Origin: Clostridiales bacterium | GTDB taxonomy: Bacteria > Bacillota > Clostridia > Oscillospirales > Acutalibacteraceae | DNA length: 54,725 nucleotides | Direction of reading: 5' to 3' | Assembly: GCA_022801595.1 (NCBI GenBank) | Contig: JAAWSO010000066.1 | Coordinates: 1 to 54,725, forward strand | Shown: in pieces, positions 13,408 to 23,900 of the stretch | Position numbering within the stretch: position 1 is the stretch's first letter | Layout of the letters: each line of letters begins with the position of its first letter | Position numbers and translations under genes: made by a program | Notes under the pieces: model-generated | Told to the model about the DNA's origin: nothing | The model's input: the letters and a program-made list of their open reading frames with translations, nothing else | The model's database searches: none

Positions 13408-14163
13408 ATGGATATTTATGAAAAGATTGATCGTCTGCACCAGGCAATTTCCCTAGTCAAACCCTTTGAAGGGCATATGCTGGAAGAATTAAAGGAATAT
13501 TACCGGATTGGTTTAACATGGTCCAGCAATGCGATAGAAGGAAATACCATGACGATTAGTGAAACAAAAGTTATCCTAGAGGATGGCTTAACCGTTGGCG
13601 GCCGCCCTCTCCGGGATTTTTATGAAACGGTCGGACATGGAGAAGCTTACGATTTTATGTTTTCGATGATAAAAAAGAAAACCATCGACCAGAAAGATAT
13701 CAAAACGATTCATTACTTATTCTATCGCAAAATTGATGAAACCCAGGCCGGTATATGGAGAACGGAAAGAATTCTGGTATCCGGATCACAATATCCATTT
13801 CCAAAACCAGAAGATATTCAAGAACAAATGCAAGCTTTGGAGAACTGGATCAACCAGGAGCGAAACCGTTATCACCCGGTACGATTCGCAGCTCTCCTTC
13901 ATCTGAAATTTGTCTCCATCCATCCCTTTATTGACGGCAATGGACGTACCAGCCGCTTACTCATGAATTTAGCCCTCATCCAAAAAGGATATCAGTTAGC
14001 CATTATCCCCCCTATTCTTAGAACAGAATATAACGACACGATTCGGCAATATCAGAATAAAGGAAAAGAAAACCCGTTTTGTGAACTAATCGCAGAACGA
14101 GTTTTTGAGACACAAAAAGAAATCATGAACCTTCTTCATATCCCCTACCCTAGTCTAACATAA
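13408..14163 (+). CDS. Fic-domain AMP/NMP transferase with built-in inhibitor
   Basis: 251 residues, SD AAAGGAG. The catalytic Fic motif HPFIDGNGRTSR starts at His172. The N-terminal inhibitory helix motif TWSSNAIEGN carries Glu44, so this is a class II Fic whose own helix blocks ATP. Fic enzymes transfer AMP or related groups to target hydroxyls, often on proteins such as topoisomerase subunits or GTPases. No separate antitoxin is needed and none is present. It is a single-gene unit between the palindromes at 13365 and 14178. Confidence 0.92.
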   Translation: MDIYEKIDRLHQAISLVKPFEGHMLEELKEYYRIGLTWSSNAIEGNTMTISETKVILEDGLTVGGRPLRDFYETVGHGEAYDFMFSMIKKKTIDQKDIKTIHYLFYRKIDETQAGIWRTERILVSGSQYPFPKPEDIQEQMQALENWINQERNRYHPVRFAALLHLKFVSIHPFIDGNGRTSRLLMNLALIQKGYQLAIIPPILRTEYNDTIRQYQNKGKENPFCELIAERVFETQKEIMNLLHIPYPSLT

Positions 14164-14177
14164 AAATAACGAACTAC

Positions 14178-14200
14178 CTCTTGTCAATCTGACAAAAAGC
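14178..14200. repeat. Dispersed palindrome after fic
   Basis: CTCTTGTCA-ATC-TGACAAAAAGC: perfect inner 7-bp arms, outer left arm changed. Confidence 0.85.
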
Positions 14201-14289
14201 ATCATGGAAAACATAGCAAGAAAAATATCGTGCTGATCTCCAATTTCTCACCGGATAAAGATTTGTGCCTCTATTTTTTAAGATGCGTA

Positions 14290-14318
14290 TTAACTTTATA
14301 CGTGTTCTATGTTATAAT
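14290..14318 (+). promoter_or_regulatory. Promoter of the second HicAB pair
   Basis: TTAACT (14290-14295), 17 bases, TATAAT (14313-14318), 25 bases before hicA. Confidence 0.7.
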
Positions 14319-14342
14319 TAAAATACAAGGAGGATCACAGAT

Positions 14343-14534
14343 ATGCCACTGAAACCAAGAGAAATGGAAAAAATAATCCTTGCAGACGGATGGATATTGA
14401 AAAACCAAGAAGGTTCTCACAGAAATTATGTTCATCCCCAAAAACCAGGTAAAGTTACCATTCCTTTTCATGTAGGCAAGGATTTAAACAAAAAAGTCGA
14501 AAATTCTATCAAAAGACAAGCAGGTCTGAAATAG
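14343..14534 (+). CDS. hicA: HicA-type toxin (second pair)
   Basis: 63 residues, close to the usual 60-residue HicA. It keeps MEKIILADGWILKNQEGSHRNYVHP with the catalytic-type His in GSH, followed by KVTIPFHVGKDL. SD AAGGAGGATC. Unlike the first pair, this is a canonical short HicA of independent origin. The antitoxin follows after 28 bases. Confidence 0.9.
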   Translation: MPLKPREMEKIILADGWILKNQEGSHRNYVHPQKPGKVTIPFHVGKDLNKKVENSIKRQAGLK

Positions 14535-14562
14535 CCCTGCTAGAACGGAGAGGTGTATTGAT

Positions 14563-14991
14563 ATGTTATCTATGTATCCCGCTTGTTTTTTTCAAGAAAA
14601 CGAAGGCTATTCCGTTGTATTCCCTGATCTCAACTGGTTAGCAACACAAGGCGATACGTTTGAGGAGGCTATGGAAATGGCCGTTGACTGTTTGGCTGGC
14701 TACCTTCACACTTGCCAAATAGATGGAGATCCTATTCCAAAGCCATCGAAACTATCGGATATCGATCCTAAAGCGGTTGCCAAAGAACTCGACCCAGAAT
14801 CTACAATCGGAGAAGCTTTTGTAAATATGGTATCTGTGGATGTCGCTGCCTATGCGAAAGAACATTTTGAAAAATCCGTGAAAAAAACGCTTACCATCCC
14901 TGCATGGCTCAACAAAGCAGCATTAGAGCAAAATATTAATTTTTCTAAAGTATTGCAGGATGCTTTAAAAGCTCAACTTCATCTTGGATAA
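14563..14991 (+). CDS. hicB: HicB-type antitoxin (second pair)
   Basis: 142 residues. The N-terminal HicB fold (YPACFFQENEGYSVVFPDLNWLATQGDTFEEAMEMA) is strong. The C-terminus (KKTLTIPAWLNKAALEQNINFSKVLQDALK) is the ribbon-helix-helix-like DNA-binding part of the long HicB type. It neutralises the preceding HicA. Confidence 0.92.
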   Translation: MLSMYPACFFQENEGYSVVFPDLNWLATQGDTFEEAMEMAVDCLAGYLHTCQIDGDPIPKPSKLSDIDPKAVAKELDPESTIGEAFVNMVSVDVAAYAKEHFEKSVKKTLTIPAWLNKAALEQNINFSKVLQDALKAQLHLG

Positions 14992-14994
14992 ATT

Positions 14995-15017
14995 ATTTTG
15001 TCAATCTGACAAAAAGC
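14995..15017. repeat. Dispersed palindrome after the second HicAB pair
   Basis: ATTTTGTCA-ATC-TGACAAAAAGC, beginning three bases after the stop codon. Confidence 0.88.
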
Positions 15018-15077
15018 AATCCGATCATACACTTTGTGATTTTTCTTAAAAACTTTTCTTTTTATCGTGGTTTTCTC

Positions 15078-15118
15078 TTGACATTCCTCCGCTTATGTAT
15101 TACAATGTATTACATAAG
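15078..15118 (+). promoter_or_regulatory. RelBE-type promoter and operator
   Basis: Perfect TTGACA (15078-15083), 17 bases, TACAAT (15101-15106). The inverted repeat CTTATGTA/TACATAAG (15092-15099/15111-15118) straddles the -10 box and is the likely autoregulatory operator of the pair that follows. Confidence 0.85.
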
Positions 15119-15131
15119 GAGATGATGCTGT

Positions 15132-15353
15132 ATGCCACATATTACATTCCGCGTATCCGAAACTGAAAAAGAGTGGATGGAAAGCTATGCAAAACTACAT
15201 GGACTCAGTCTTTCCGAGGCGGTTAAGAAAGCGTTCTTCGATAAGCTAGAGGAGGAATATGATATTGCCGTTGCCGAAGAGGCCTACAAAGAATACCTTG
15301 CAAACCCTAAAACCTATTCTCATCAGGAAGTAAAGGAGATTTTAGGGCTATGA
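15132..15353 (+). CDS. Ribbon-helix-helix antitoxin (DUF6290/RelB-like)
   Basis: 73 residues: ITFRVSETEKEWMESYAKLHGLSLSEAVKKAF is a clear ribbon-helix-helix DNA-binding head, and the tail (EEYDIAVAEEAYKEYLANPKTYSHQEVKEIL) wraps the toxin in this family. The last four bases overlap the toxin start (ATGA). It should repress the promoter at 15078. Confidence 0.9.
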   Translation: MPHITFRVSETEKEWMESYAKLHGLSLSEAVKKAFFDKLEEEYDIAVAEEAYKEYLANPKTYSHQEVKEILGL

Positions 15354-15625
15354 ACGAATACAGGGTAGAATACTCTGAACGGGCACTAAAAGACCTCAAA
15401 AAGCTGGATAAATACACCCGCCAGATAATTTATTACTGGATTGATAAAAACCTAGCTGGATGTGAGAATCCTCGCGCCCATGGAAAAGCTTTGACTGCCA
15501 ACCGTAAAGGACAATGGCGGTACCGGATTGGCGATTATCGCTTGATTTGTCTGATTCAAGATCATGAGTTAACCATCCTTACGTTATCTGTGGGGCACCG
15601 ACGTATGATTTATTCTGAAAAATAA
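15350..15625 (+). CDS. RelE/ParE-superfamily toxin
   Basis: 91 residues: YRVEYSERALKDLKKLDKYTRQIIYYWI, GKALTANRKGQWRYRIGDYRLICLIQD, LTLSVGHRRMIY. The conserved basic RYRIGDYR segment and C-terminal GHR are those of RelE ribosome-dependent mRNA interferases. The frame appears intact. Confidence 0.92.
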   Translation: MNEYRVEYSERALKDLKKLDKYTRQIIYYWIDKNLAGCENPRAHGKALTANRKGQWRYRIGDYRLICLIQDHELTILTLSVGHRRMIYSEK

Positions 15626-15640
15626 ACCCATGAGATTTTC

Positions 15641-15665
15641 TGCTTCTTATCAATCTGACAAATAA
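15641..15665. repeat. Dispersed palindrome after relE
   Basis: TGCTTCTTATCA-ATC-TGACAAATAA: the core TCA-ATC-TGACAAA is kept, outer arms partly changed. Confidence 0.65.
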
Positions 15666-15695
15666 TTACCTTGTAAAATATACTGGAGGGTTAAT

Positions 15696-16187
15696 ATGAT
15701 TTTGTATCATGGAAGTAATATGGTAGTTTCTAAGCCACAATTAATTTCACAAAACCGATTTCTTGATTTTGGCTTTGGCTTTTATACCACAACAAATAAA
15801 GAGCAGGCTATCAGCTTTGCTGATAAGGTAATCAAGCGCCGAAAAGAGGGAATAAAAACTGTGAGCATTTATGAAATTGATGAAAAAATCGCTTTTCAGG
15901 AATGTTCCGTTTTAATTTTTGATACCCCAAATGAAGCATGGCTCGACTTTGTGTCCAACAATCGTTCCGGCAATTACGATGGAGAAAGTTTCGATATTAT
16001 TTTAGGACCAGTAGCAGACGATGATGTATATCGAACTTTCACTCTTTATTCCGCTGGTGTTTTTACAAAAAAACAGACCCTAGAACAACTAAAGATTAAA
16101 AAGCTATATAATCAATTGGTATTGACAACAGAAAAAGCACTTTCTTATCTATCTTATCTTGGTACAATCCCAAAGGAGGAATTTTAA
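15696..16187 (+). CDS. DUF3990 protein, ADP-ribosyltransferase-like toxin candidate
   Basis: 163 residues. Begins [14 protein letters not shown] and has [19 protein letters not shown], the signature of DUF3990 and reminiscent of the strand-loop of ADP-ribosyltransferases (YHGS, then GxGFYTT). The family is usually followed, as here, by DUF3791 genes, an arrangement proposed as a toxin-antitoxin system. Stop and next start overlap (TAATG). Toxin activity is inference from fold resemblance and context. Confidence 0.8.
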   Translation: MILYHGSNMVVSKPQLISQNRFLDFGFGFYTTTNKEQAISFADKVIKRRKEGIKTVSIYEIDEKIAFQECSVLIFDTPNEAWLDFVSNNRSGNYDGESFDIILGPVADDDVYRTFTLYSAGVFTKKQTLEQLKIKKLYNQLVLTTEKALSYLSYLGTIPKEEF

Positions 16188-16426
16188 TGGAAGAAAAACA
16201 ATTTGACACTATCCTTATCTTCCTTGTTCCCCAGGTGATCCAATTAATTGCTGAAAATTTCTCATTGGACGAAATCACGGCATCACAAAAATTTTATGAA
16301 TCCAATATCTATGCGTTATTGGAACAAGAAGATACCAAACTGTGGCATTTCAGTCCAGTAACATTATTTAATATGTTTGATGAAGAAAGCAAGACTGGAA
16401 CCTTTATCTTCCCAGAGGAGACGTAA
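16187..16426 (+). CDS. DUF3791-like small protein
   Basis: 79 residues: FLVPQVIQLIAENFSLDEITASQKFYESNIYALLEQEDTKLWHFSP resembles DUF3791 members, which are encoded next to DUF3990. It overlaps DUF3990 by one base and lies two bases before the next gene; likely antitoxin component or accessory. Confidence 0.75.
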   Translation: MEEKQFDTILIFLVPQVIQLIAENFSLDEITASQKFYESNIYALLEQEDTKLWHFSPVTLFNMFDEESKTGTFIFPEET

Positions 16427-16428
16427 TC

Positions 16429-16635
16429 ATGAGTAAACAAGGAAACTTTTTAATCTATTGTGTGGAGCAATATAAGACGGCTAAAAAGATCACTGGAAAA
16501 CAGGTATCCCAACTCTTTACCCGATATCAAGTTTGGGATTATATATATTCCTGCTTTGAGGCACTGCACACGACTGGAACAAACTATATTGTTGAAGATA
16601 TTGACCTATATATTAAGGCAAGACAGCCATCCTAA
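16429..16635 (+). CDS. Second DUF3791-like small protein
   Basis: 68 residues: FLIYCVEQYKTAKKITGKQVSQLFTRYQVWDYIYSCFEALHTTG and IVEDIDLYI, a pattern typical of DUF3791. It completes a three-gene operon with DUF3990. Downstream is the start-less adhesin fragment at 16651, so the operon's right end may be a recombination junction. Confidence 0.78.
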   Translation: MSKQGNFLIYCVEQYKTAKKITGKQVSQLFTRYQVWDYIYSCFEALHTTGTNYIVEDIDLYIKARQPS

Positions 16636-16650
16636 GCAATAAATAGATAA

Positions 16651-17745
16651 ACGGGCTGTAATGTGATCGTTTCCAAGAAGGGAACATTAGGACTTTCCAC
16701 CACAGACGTTATGATGATCAGCAAGCCTGGCGGCTCCACCTATGATTTCTATGTTTTGGGCGTAAATGATACTTCTAAAATCAAAGTGGCTTCCAACAAC
16801 ACCAATGTGGCAACCGTTCAACTGTTGGATGCCAAAGATCCACGCGGCGCAAAGTACCGGATCACCGCAAAGCCAACTGGCAATGCTGCCATCAAAGGAG
16901 CCATGGGCACCAAAATCGCCTACATTGATGTGGAATATAACGGTCAGAAACGAGATATCCGGGTTCTGGATTACTCCGTTGCTGGTTCCATCATGGTGGA
17001 TACCACCAGCTACACCATGCCCACCAAAGGCGGCACTTACCAGATCGGCCTGACCATCAAAGACGGCGACGGCAACAAACTGGAGCCAAAAGAAGTTAAG
17101 TGGCTGCTGGATGCGGAAATCCTCAAGGTACGGGATTCCCGGACTGGCTCCATTGTGGACTTGGTGCAGTTGGAAAATGGAAACTTCCGGGTTAACGCCA
17201 AAAAAGCTGGCTCCACTTATATCCTTTTTGAGATCAACGACTGCCACACTTCTCTGCGGGTTGACGTAAAAGACAACGCAAAGGCTGGCGGCGCAGCTAC
17301 CAGAGATACTATCTATTGGGGCTTCACTACCGACACCCAGCCAGTCCGTTTTACAGCTCAGTCTCATTATTATGTGAATCCAGATAACTCCTGGAACGAA
17401 CAAGCCATTGTCAATGATATGGTTGAAGTTGGCAAGCAATTTGGCTTACGTTATGAACCTCGCGCTACCATTTCCAACTCTGGATATGTACCTTATAATT
17501 TAGGTAGTTATCGTTCTGGCAATAACTATAATCAAGCAGGTTATTATACTTTAGCAGATTATGATGCTTTCTATTCCCAGCGTAATTTTTTTGATGCTAT
17601 AAAAAGTATTTCCTCTGATTCCCGTTATAGAAACTACGATGGAAGTGAAAAAGGACAAAATTTTCGCCCTTATATTACAAAAGATAGCGATGGAGAAACA
17701 CGCTTGTACGTTTTAATTGGAAGCAATGTAGGACTAAATTCCTAA
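16651..17745 (+). pseudogene. C-terminal fragment of a secreted Ig-like surface protein
   Basis: An open frame (GTG at 16663, no ribosome site; in-frame TAA at 16648) of about 360 residues without a signal peptide. Residues 20-225 are homologous to the last 200 residues of the protease at 8753 (DPRGAKY, VDT-SY, DSRTGS, LVQLENGNFRV, RDTIYWGF against RNTIFWSQ). It then adds 130 residues (AQSHYYVNPDNSW, LGSYRSGNNYNQAGYY) that the protease lacks. It has its own terminator. It is best read as the severed 3' end of a paralogue, with its 5' part replaced by the cassettes upstream. Translation is doubtful. Confidence 0.75.
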
Positions 17746-17780
17746 TAAGCAAAAAACTAAGCGAATAAAAGAATAAGCGA

Positions 17781-17812
17781 AAGCCCCCTGTTCAAAAACA
17801 GGGGGCTTTTTT
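17781..17812 (+). terminator. Strong terminator
   Basis: AAGCCCCCTG/CAGGGGGCTT (10 bp, 8-base loop) followed by six T. It closes the accessory region. Confidence 0.93.
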
Positions 17813-17828
17813 GCGTTCTTAAAGTAAC

Positions 17829-17850
17829 GATTTGCAATCTTAACAAAAAG
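17829..17850. repeat. Dispersed palindrome, last copy before the adhesin
   Basis: GATTTGCA-ATC-TTAACAAAAAG: degenerate, but at the expected boundary. Confidence 0.5.
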
Positions 17851-17955
17851 AAAGGAGTTCTTGTCTATGTCTTCCTCCATTCGCGGCCCACCTTGACAAT
17901 TTCCCCATTCAACTCACTTTTATTGTTTCTTTTAAGAAAGGAGGTATATCCTCTC

Positions 17956-20900
17956 GTGACCAAACCAAAACAAATTTTGAGAAAGAGTACCAGTGTTTTT
18001 CTGGCTGCTCTTTTTTTCTTTCTCATGATCCCCCTGTCCGGCATTTTGAACTTGACCGTCCATGCCGCTTCAAAAGGAGAATACGATGTAAAAGTTCGAT
18101 GGCGCGCATCCTGGACAAAAGGTTTTTCTGTTCGCAATCCTCACGACAATAAAACCTATAGTGTTTCCGGCCATGGTACGATTATTTACATTGATGGCGT
18201 TACTGCATACTGTCTCCAGCTAGGCGCACCAGCAGCCAGCAACCCTTCCGCAATTCTCCAAGTTGCAGGAATTTCGGAACCCAGCTATTTTGAGAAAAAC
18301 CTTCCAAAAGATACTCAAAAACAAGTTGCCCTGATCTTAGGCTTAAGCCAAGATTTGGGAACCAGCGGCCATGAGAAATATGTGTACGACTATGCCAAAC
18401 AAGTCCTAATTTGGGAATCCACCCTAGGCTTTCGCAATTACAAATCCTTTGAGTACAACAAAGATACCGATAAAATTCTATTCAATAACATTGGAAATGG
18501 CTCTGGAGCTGCAGACGGCGTAGACCTAACCGCTAAAGAAATTAGAGCAGCCTATGTGGAAATCGAAAACAGGGTAAAGGAATATTTAAAAATTCCGACC
18601 AACACTGTTGACAAGCCAGAAAACACTAAAGTCGCCGCCCAGATGGTTCCCACAAAAGTCCCGGCTCCAACCCCAGACAAGCCGGACGCTACCAAGATTG
18701 AAAAATGGACGGCGGACATCAAAGACCCCACCTGGAAGTATACGGATATCGCTCTGTTTAATAGCAGCCCGACTGCCCAAAAATACAAAATTGTCATGTC
18801 CTTGCTTCCAGACAACACAGGGGTTCACATTGAAATGCCCCACCCTACCAACCCGGACGGTACCCCCTTGGACGAAGCCGGATGGAATCCCATCAAAGCA
18901 GAAATTGAGGCCGCCGTTTTTCAAGCGGACAAAACTCAAAACCAGCAATTGAAAGCGATTACTGGTGGTGATTTTTATTGCTATGCAACCGAAGATCCCA
19001 AAGACCAAAAAATGATTGCCGGCACCCCAAAAGTAGACCCCATCTCCCTATTCTTCAAAGTATCTTTTGACCAGCTTCCGCCGGAAACTCCTGATCCAGA
19101 CCCACCCCCGCCGGACCCGCCAAAACCACCAAAAATTGACGTACCCGGCCAAAAATACGGCGAATACGACGACGCAGGCGGCCTGGGCGGCGCAACCATT
19201 GTGCTGTACCAAACCGCAGGCTATGAAAAGGTAGAAACGCCTCCCGGGGAACCGAAGCCGGAAGTGCCCGAGTATGAACTGGTGCAGTATGACACACCAA
19301 AAAAGATTGCCACCACTAAGAGTAAAGACGACGGCAGCTTTGTATTTCGGAATCTATCTGGCGGCGAATATTACGCCCAGGAGCTGGATCACGCCACTGG
19401 CGGCGGCTACACCCTGGAGGGCAGCAAAAAGCCAGTCAACAACTATTTGAATCCCACTGTTTTCAGCGACGAAGGAGAGATCTGCTACTTTAATATTGAA
19501 ATGACTACGGACCCAGAAGCTGATTCCCCTTATACCTTGACTGCAGATACGGAGTACATTGAACTGTACAATTATCAGCAGCACGGTATGATTTCCATCC
19601 AAAAGCTGGATAAGGAAACCGGCGATCAGCCGCAAGGCGACGGTACGCTGCAAGGGGCGAAATTCTCCATTATTGAAGTGGAGGGCTACGAGGCCGACGG
19701 AACCCCATACGGCATGGTGGTGCAAAACCTAGTGACCAATGAGCAGGGAAAAGCCACTTCCTCCGAGCTTCAAGAAGGCGTGAAGTATTGCATTACCGAA
19801 ACCAACGCCCCCATCGGATATTTACTCTATACCAATGGGGACAAAGGAGCCTGGTATCAGGAATTCATGATTGAATTTGACGGCGACCATGATAATGAAA
19901 TTACCTATGAATACACCCGATTAGAACATGGCGTTGCCGGCGGCAAAAACGATACTCCCATGCAGTGTGCGAACCAGATCAAAAAAGGCCGGTTCAAGAT
20001 TTACAAATTCCTGGAGAAACTGCCGGATGGCAATCCAGGGGAAAACGATAACCAGCAAAAAATCCCAGGAGCCGGCCTGACCTTTGATATCTACCTGGCC
20101 AGCAAAACGCCAAAAAGCGATACTCCAGACGCCGAATATGTGGAAAACCGGTACATTTTCCGTCAAAAAGCCAACGGAGAAATTATGACGGTAGAAGAAA
20201 TGGCCAATACTCCAGAACTAGCCCAAGGCTGGGTTTCTTCCGTAGTAACCGATTCCAACGGCGAGGCTATCACAGAGCTGCTTCCCTATGGAAAATACGT
20301 GGTAGTGGAACGGCAGCCCTTAGCAGGCTATGATCTTCCCCACGCCATTGAGCAGTGGGTAGACAGCCAGGTATACTGGAACCCCATCACCAAAGACTTT
20401 GTGGGTACGGTCGGCGGCGACGGCATGGGCAATGACGGAGGCTTAGGAATTGAATATAACCCTCCTTCCTCTACCCCCACCATCAGCCAGGCCAATCTGG
20501 TAAAAAACAAAGTCATGAACGCCCTTGGCACCAACAAAGTATATGACGAAGCGTACCGGGGCTGGATCACCGAAGAACATTACCAATCTCTTCTCACGTA
20601 TTACGACACCTTTGTCAATACCCCCCACTATGTGGATAAAGACGGAAACCTGTACGATGAATGGGGCGACCCCATTACACCGGAAAATGGTACCTTGATG
20701 ACCAAGGATGCAGCCATCAATATGGCCATGGACTTGTGCAGCAATATGTACGACCAGTATGTGGCCATTGATTACGACCCCGATCAGGTCGTAGAAATCG
20801 GCGGGGACGTATACCAGGAGCACAAGGACGAATATGAGGCTGCCCATGGCAAACCCCTGGAAAAAGTGGATGAAATCACCTACCCTCTTTACATTCAGAA

Positions 20901-23900
20901 CCAAACCACGAAACGATACATTCAAATCGTAAAAAAGGACGCGGTCAGCGATAAGCTGATCCCTCTCAACGATTTCTATTTCAAGGTCTGGGACTGCACC
21001 CGGGAACGCTGGGTGGAGGATAACCGGAACAGCGCCACCCTGGGACCGGTTGATGTTTGGCAAACCAACGCCAAAGGCGAAGCTGTCGGCGTCAACGGGG
21101 AGGACTTAGCCGGAAAAGCCAACCTGGTGGATTTCCTGGAATTCGGGGAAAAAGGATACGATATCTACGAAATCCATACCCATTCCGGGTATTACCTTTC
21201 CGAAACTCCTGTCCATTTTGATTTCAATTACGACAGCTACAAACCGGGAGAACCGGTGATTGTGGAGTTCCACAACAATCCGGTACTGGGCAACGCGACC
21301 CTCCAGAAAGCTGGAGAGGGACCGACCAGCATTGTGGAAAACGAGGACGGCACCACCAGCATCCAGTTTTCGGACGTCAACCTAAAAGGCGCAATCTTCG
21401 GCGTATATGTGGACGATAACCAGCCCGTCCGCGCCAAGGACGAGGACGGTACCATCCGGGAAAATCGGAATCCCAAACGGAATTATTCCTACGCGGTGGA
21501 TACGGAATACGCGGAAACCACCCGTACCCTGACCTTTACGGCCAGCGACACCCTCAACGCCGGGGCATTGGTGGAAACCATTATGACCGATGAAAACGGG
21601 ATCATCAAAACCTCCAATCTCTACGAAGGAAAATACTATTTTAAAGAATTGTACAGCCCGGTGGGATATGAGCTGGAAGAAAGCCAAATCCCATTTGAAA
21701 TCCGGGATACCCACAATAAGCCCTTTGAACCAGAGGACGAGAACCTAAACCCCCGTTCTCCCACCGCGACTAACCCAGACCCTGCTATTACAACTCCAAA
21801 CCTGGATTACCAGCCGGAAAAAGACCGGCTGGGCGCAGTGGAACCTGCTCAAAATCCTACCCTAGAGCCTTTGGAGATGGTATTTGTCAGCGCATATAAC
21901 AAACGGCAGCAGCTTGACCTGGATATCATCAAGCGTTTTGTAATGCCAGTAGATGGAGCGACCTTAGATTGGACGGGAACGAAAGTGGCAGTCTACGCCA
22001 ATGAGGATATTAAAAATCCAAACTATGTGCCGCCGGAGCCAGAACCTCCAACCGATGGCCAATTCGACAAAACTTTGCCGGAGGACAACACTTCTGGCCA
22101 ACCGGACAAAACCTCGCCGGAGGACAGCGCTTCTGGCCAATCTGACAAAATCTCGCCGGAGGACAGCACTTCTGGCCAATCTGACAAACCACTGCCGGAG
22201 GAGGAATCCCCTCCCCAACAGCCAGAGCCGGAACCTGAATTCCTCTATCGGAAAGACCAGCTCATCCAGGAGTTTGAAATTGCCGATCCTCACGGCTATG
22301 TTCTGAAAACCCAGGAGCTTCCATTTGGCAAATACTACGCGAAGATCACTAAACTTCCCGCCACCGTCATTTGCCGGACGGAAAAATTTGAATTCCCTAT
22401 TTTCCTTCCGCCGGAATCCCAATCCTCAGAAGCACCGGAAAAGCCGGATGTACTGGAGGAATCGGCTCCCACCACTGGGACGTTTGACATTGACTTGACC
22501 AAATATTTTGTTTGGGCATGGGATGCGGAGCATGAAAAAGACCATATCGCGGAAACCCCCAGTGGGATGTTTCAGGATATTACCTTTGGTTTGTATAACC
22601 GGAAGGAGATCAAGAATGCCGCAACCGGCGCAGTTTTGGTTCCCAAGGATACCCTGCTGAATCTCTTTTCTTTTGACGAGAACGGTAAGGGGATTACAAA
22701 AGTCTACGACGAACAAGGAAATGTGGTCAGTTACGCCTGCAATCATCTTCCAATCGGGGATTATTACATCAAGGAGCTGACCACGTATCCCGGCTACATT
22801 TTAAATCTCGATGAATTTGATTTCCGCTTCTATCCCAACCAGGAGGAAGATAAAAAGGTGCACATCATCGCAGTTTCCGCCAGTACGGAGAAAAAACCCA
22901 TCCTGAACCGTCCGGATGGAACACCGGAGCTTCCAGACCAGCCAACTCCACCAGAACCAGAGCCACCCCCGGAGCCTGAGAAACCATCGAAACCGAAGGA
23001 CCCGCCGCCGCCAAAAGGGAATTTGGAATTAACCAAAACCGACGTCTCAGACGGAATGTTAATTCCGAATTGCGGCGTACAAATCCTGGACGAGAATATG
23101 CAACTGGTGTTCCAAGGATATACCGGCACGGAAGGAAAGGTTGTATTCACCCTTTCCCCCGGCAAATATTACTACCGGGAATTTGACGCTCCTGCCGGCT
23201 ATCAGATTGACGATACCCCCTTCCCGTTTGAAATCCGATGGGACGGGGACATTGTGAAAGCGACCATGACCAACGAAAAAGCCACTGGTCAATTGGAACT
23301 GACCAAAACCGACGTGTCTACCGGAAAGACCATCCCGGACTGCGGGGTAGAAATCCTGGATGAAACCGGCAAAATCCTGTTCCAAGGACGGACGGATGAA
23401 AACGGCGTTGTGGTATTCCCTAACCTGCCTACCGGCAAGTATTACTACCGGGAGTTTGACGCGCCGGAAGGATATCTCCTAGACAGCACCCAATTCCCCT
23501 TTGAAATCAAGGAAACCGGTGAAATTGTCAAGGCGGTAATGACCAATGAACGAAAGCCCAGCTATCTGGAATTGACCAAAACCGACGTGTCTACCGGAAA
23601 GACCATCCCGGACTGCGGAGTGGAAATCCTAGATGAAACCGGAAACGTACTCTTCCAAGGCAGAACCGACGGGGATGGAACCGTCAAATTCCAGCTTCCA
23701 ATCGGCAAGTATTTCTATCGGGAATTTGACCCGCCGGCGGGATATCTCCTGGACGATACCCCCTTCCCCTTTGAAATTAGGGAAAACGGGGAAATCGTGA
23801 AGGCAGTGATGACCAACGAACCCAAAGTGGGCCAAATGATCCCCAGCTATACGCCGGACGGAGGCAGCGACGAGCTGACCGGGAAACCGCCAAAGCCAGG

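Noticed and set aside
4883-17850. CRISPR array
   Set aside because: The palindromes are far apart, irregularly spaced and separated by genes; no spacers or cas genes.
4883-17850. Palindromes as ordinary rho-independent terminators
   Set aside because: The stems are AT-rich and most copies have no T run after the stem on either strand; true terminators are seen separately (for example 17781-17812).
22130-22195. Palindrome-like CAATCTGACAAA in the adhesin
   Set aside because: It is part of a 36-bp coding tandem repeat whose other units lack it, and the left arm is absent.
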